Shown: in pieces, positions 5,309 to 5,478 of the stretch
Position numbering within the stretch: position 1 is the first letter of the stretch
Layout of the letters: every line of letters begins with the position of its first letter
Source: Helicobacteraceae bacterium
GTDB lineage: Bacteria > Campylobacterota > Campylobacteria > Campylobacterales > Sulfurimonadaceae
Reading direction: 5' to 3'
NCBI GenBank assembly: GCA_027061425.1
Contig: JALSUN010000240.1
Span: 1-5,478 of the forward strand
Length of the DNA stretch: 5,478 bases
Translations under genes and position numbers: made by a program
The notes under the pieces: model-generated
Told to the model about the DNA's origin: nothing
What the model saw: only the letters and a program-made list of their open reading frames with translations
Database searches by the model: none

Positions 5309-5478
5309 TTAGTAAGTTGACTGGTTGTAGATAACGAAGTTTTGAGCCAGTTCTTTAAGCTCATCTTTGATCTCAGCGTGACGTGCTGCGTCTTCGATGT
5401 TGTCAAGAACATCACACATACGCTCAGCGATGATCTCAAACTCTTTCTCTTTCATACCACGAGAAGTAAGGGCTGCAG
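5309..5478 (-). CDS. glyA: Serine hydroxymethyltransferase GlyA, C-terminal fragment
   Basis: Only the last 55 residues and the TAA stop (5309-5311) lie in the window; the gene continues past its right edge. The full enzyme is cytoplasmic and PLP-dependent. It converts serine and tetrahydrofolate to glycine and 5,10-methylene-tetrahydrofolate. The visible part reads AALTSRGMKEKEFEIIAE, then CDVLDNIEDA, and ends in NFVIYNQSTY. It matches the C-terminal small domain of SHMT: the TSRG turn, a helix, a variable linker and a final helix. The PLP lysine and substrate residues are outside the window, so the call rests on this tail plus the gene order glyA - DUF1882 - SPOR known in Campylobacter. Codons (CGT, AAC, GTT, GCA) look like those of a well-expressed gene. 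It is the most upstream member of the leftward block seen here; any promoter lies off the window. Confidence 0.85.
   Translation of the reverse strand, partial: AALTSRGMKEKEFEIIAERMCDVLDNIEDAARHAEIKDELKELAQNFVIYNQSTY

Noticed and set aside
1..5478. Mobile elements, CRISPR arrays, tRNA or rRNA genes
   Set aside because: No transposase-like frame, spaced direct repeats, or tRNA/rRNA signature was found on either strand; almost all the sequence is accounted for by the named genes.

Overview
The window reads as a chromosomal segment of a Campylobacterota (Epsilonproteobacteria) genome, probably a free-living Sulfurimonas/Sulfurovum/Sulfuricurvum-like member rather than Campylobacter or Helicobacter. 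The evidence is the gene order. A glyA - DUF1882 - SPOR protein - aroE string is the arrangement I recall from Campylobacter jejuni, and the oorB-oorC pair closely resembles epsilonproteobacterial 2-oxoglutarate:acceptor oxidoreductase. The genus is inference.

There are two converging blocks. On the + strand, oorB (3-860) and oorC (870-1442) are the TPP/Fe-S subunit and the gamma subunit of 2-oxoglutarate:acceptor oxidoreductase; oorD and oorA are expected just upstream, outside the window. A perfect GC-rich inverted repeat (1451-1468) follows oorC. Then comes about 120 bases with very little G and much C, a candidate Rho-loading region. Next is an unrecognised 64-residue, Trp-rich, two-helix membrane protein (1611-1805).

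On the - strand, read from right to left, are the 3' end of glyA (5309-5478), a DUF1882 protein (4808-5302), a membrane-anchored SPOR-domain protein (4013-4804), trpE with a GTG start (2590-4002) and aroE (1802-2593). Gaps are 10 bases or less, and trpE and aroE overlap by ATGA, so this looks like one operon. aroE and the small membrane gene meet tail to tail and overlap by 4 bases, which leaves no room for a terminator between them.

Functionally, OorBC belongs to central carbon metabolism: the oxidative TCA step, or reductive carboxylation in the reverse TCA cycle if the host is an autotroph. AroE makes shikimate on the way to chorismate, and TrpE takes chorismate into tryptophan synthesis. 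GlyA supplies glycine and one-carbon units, including serine used later in the tryptophan pathway. The SPOR protein is probably a cell-envelope or division factor. The DUF1882 protein is the most intriguing item: its motif layout resembles a compact archaeo-eukaryotic-primase (prim-pol) fold in which the metal-binding acidic residues are only partly kept. I see no mobile element, CRISPR array, tRNA or rRNA.
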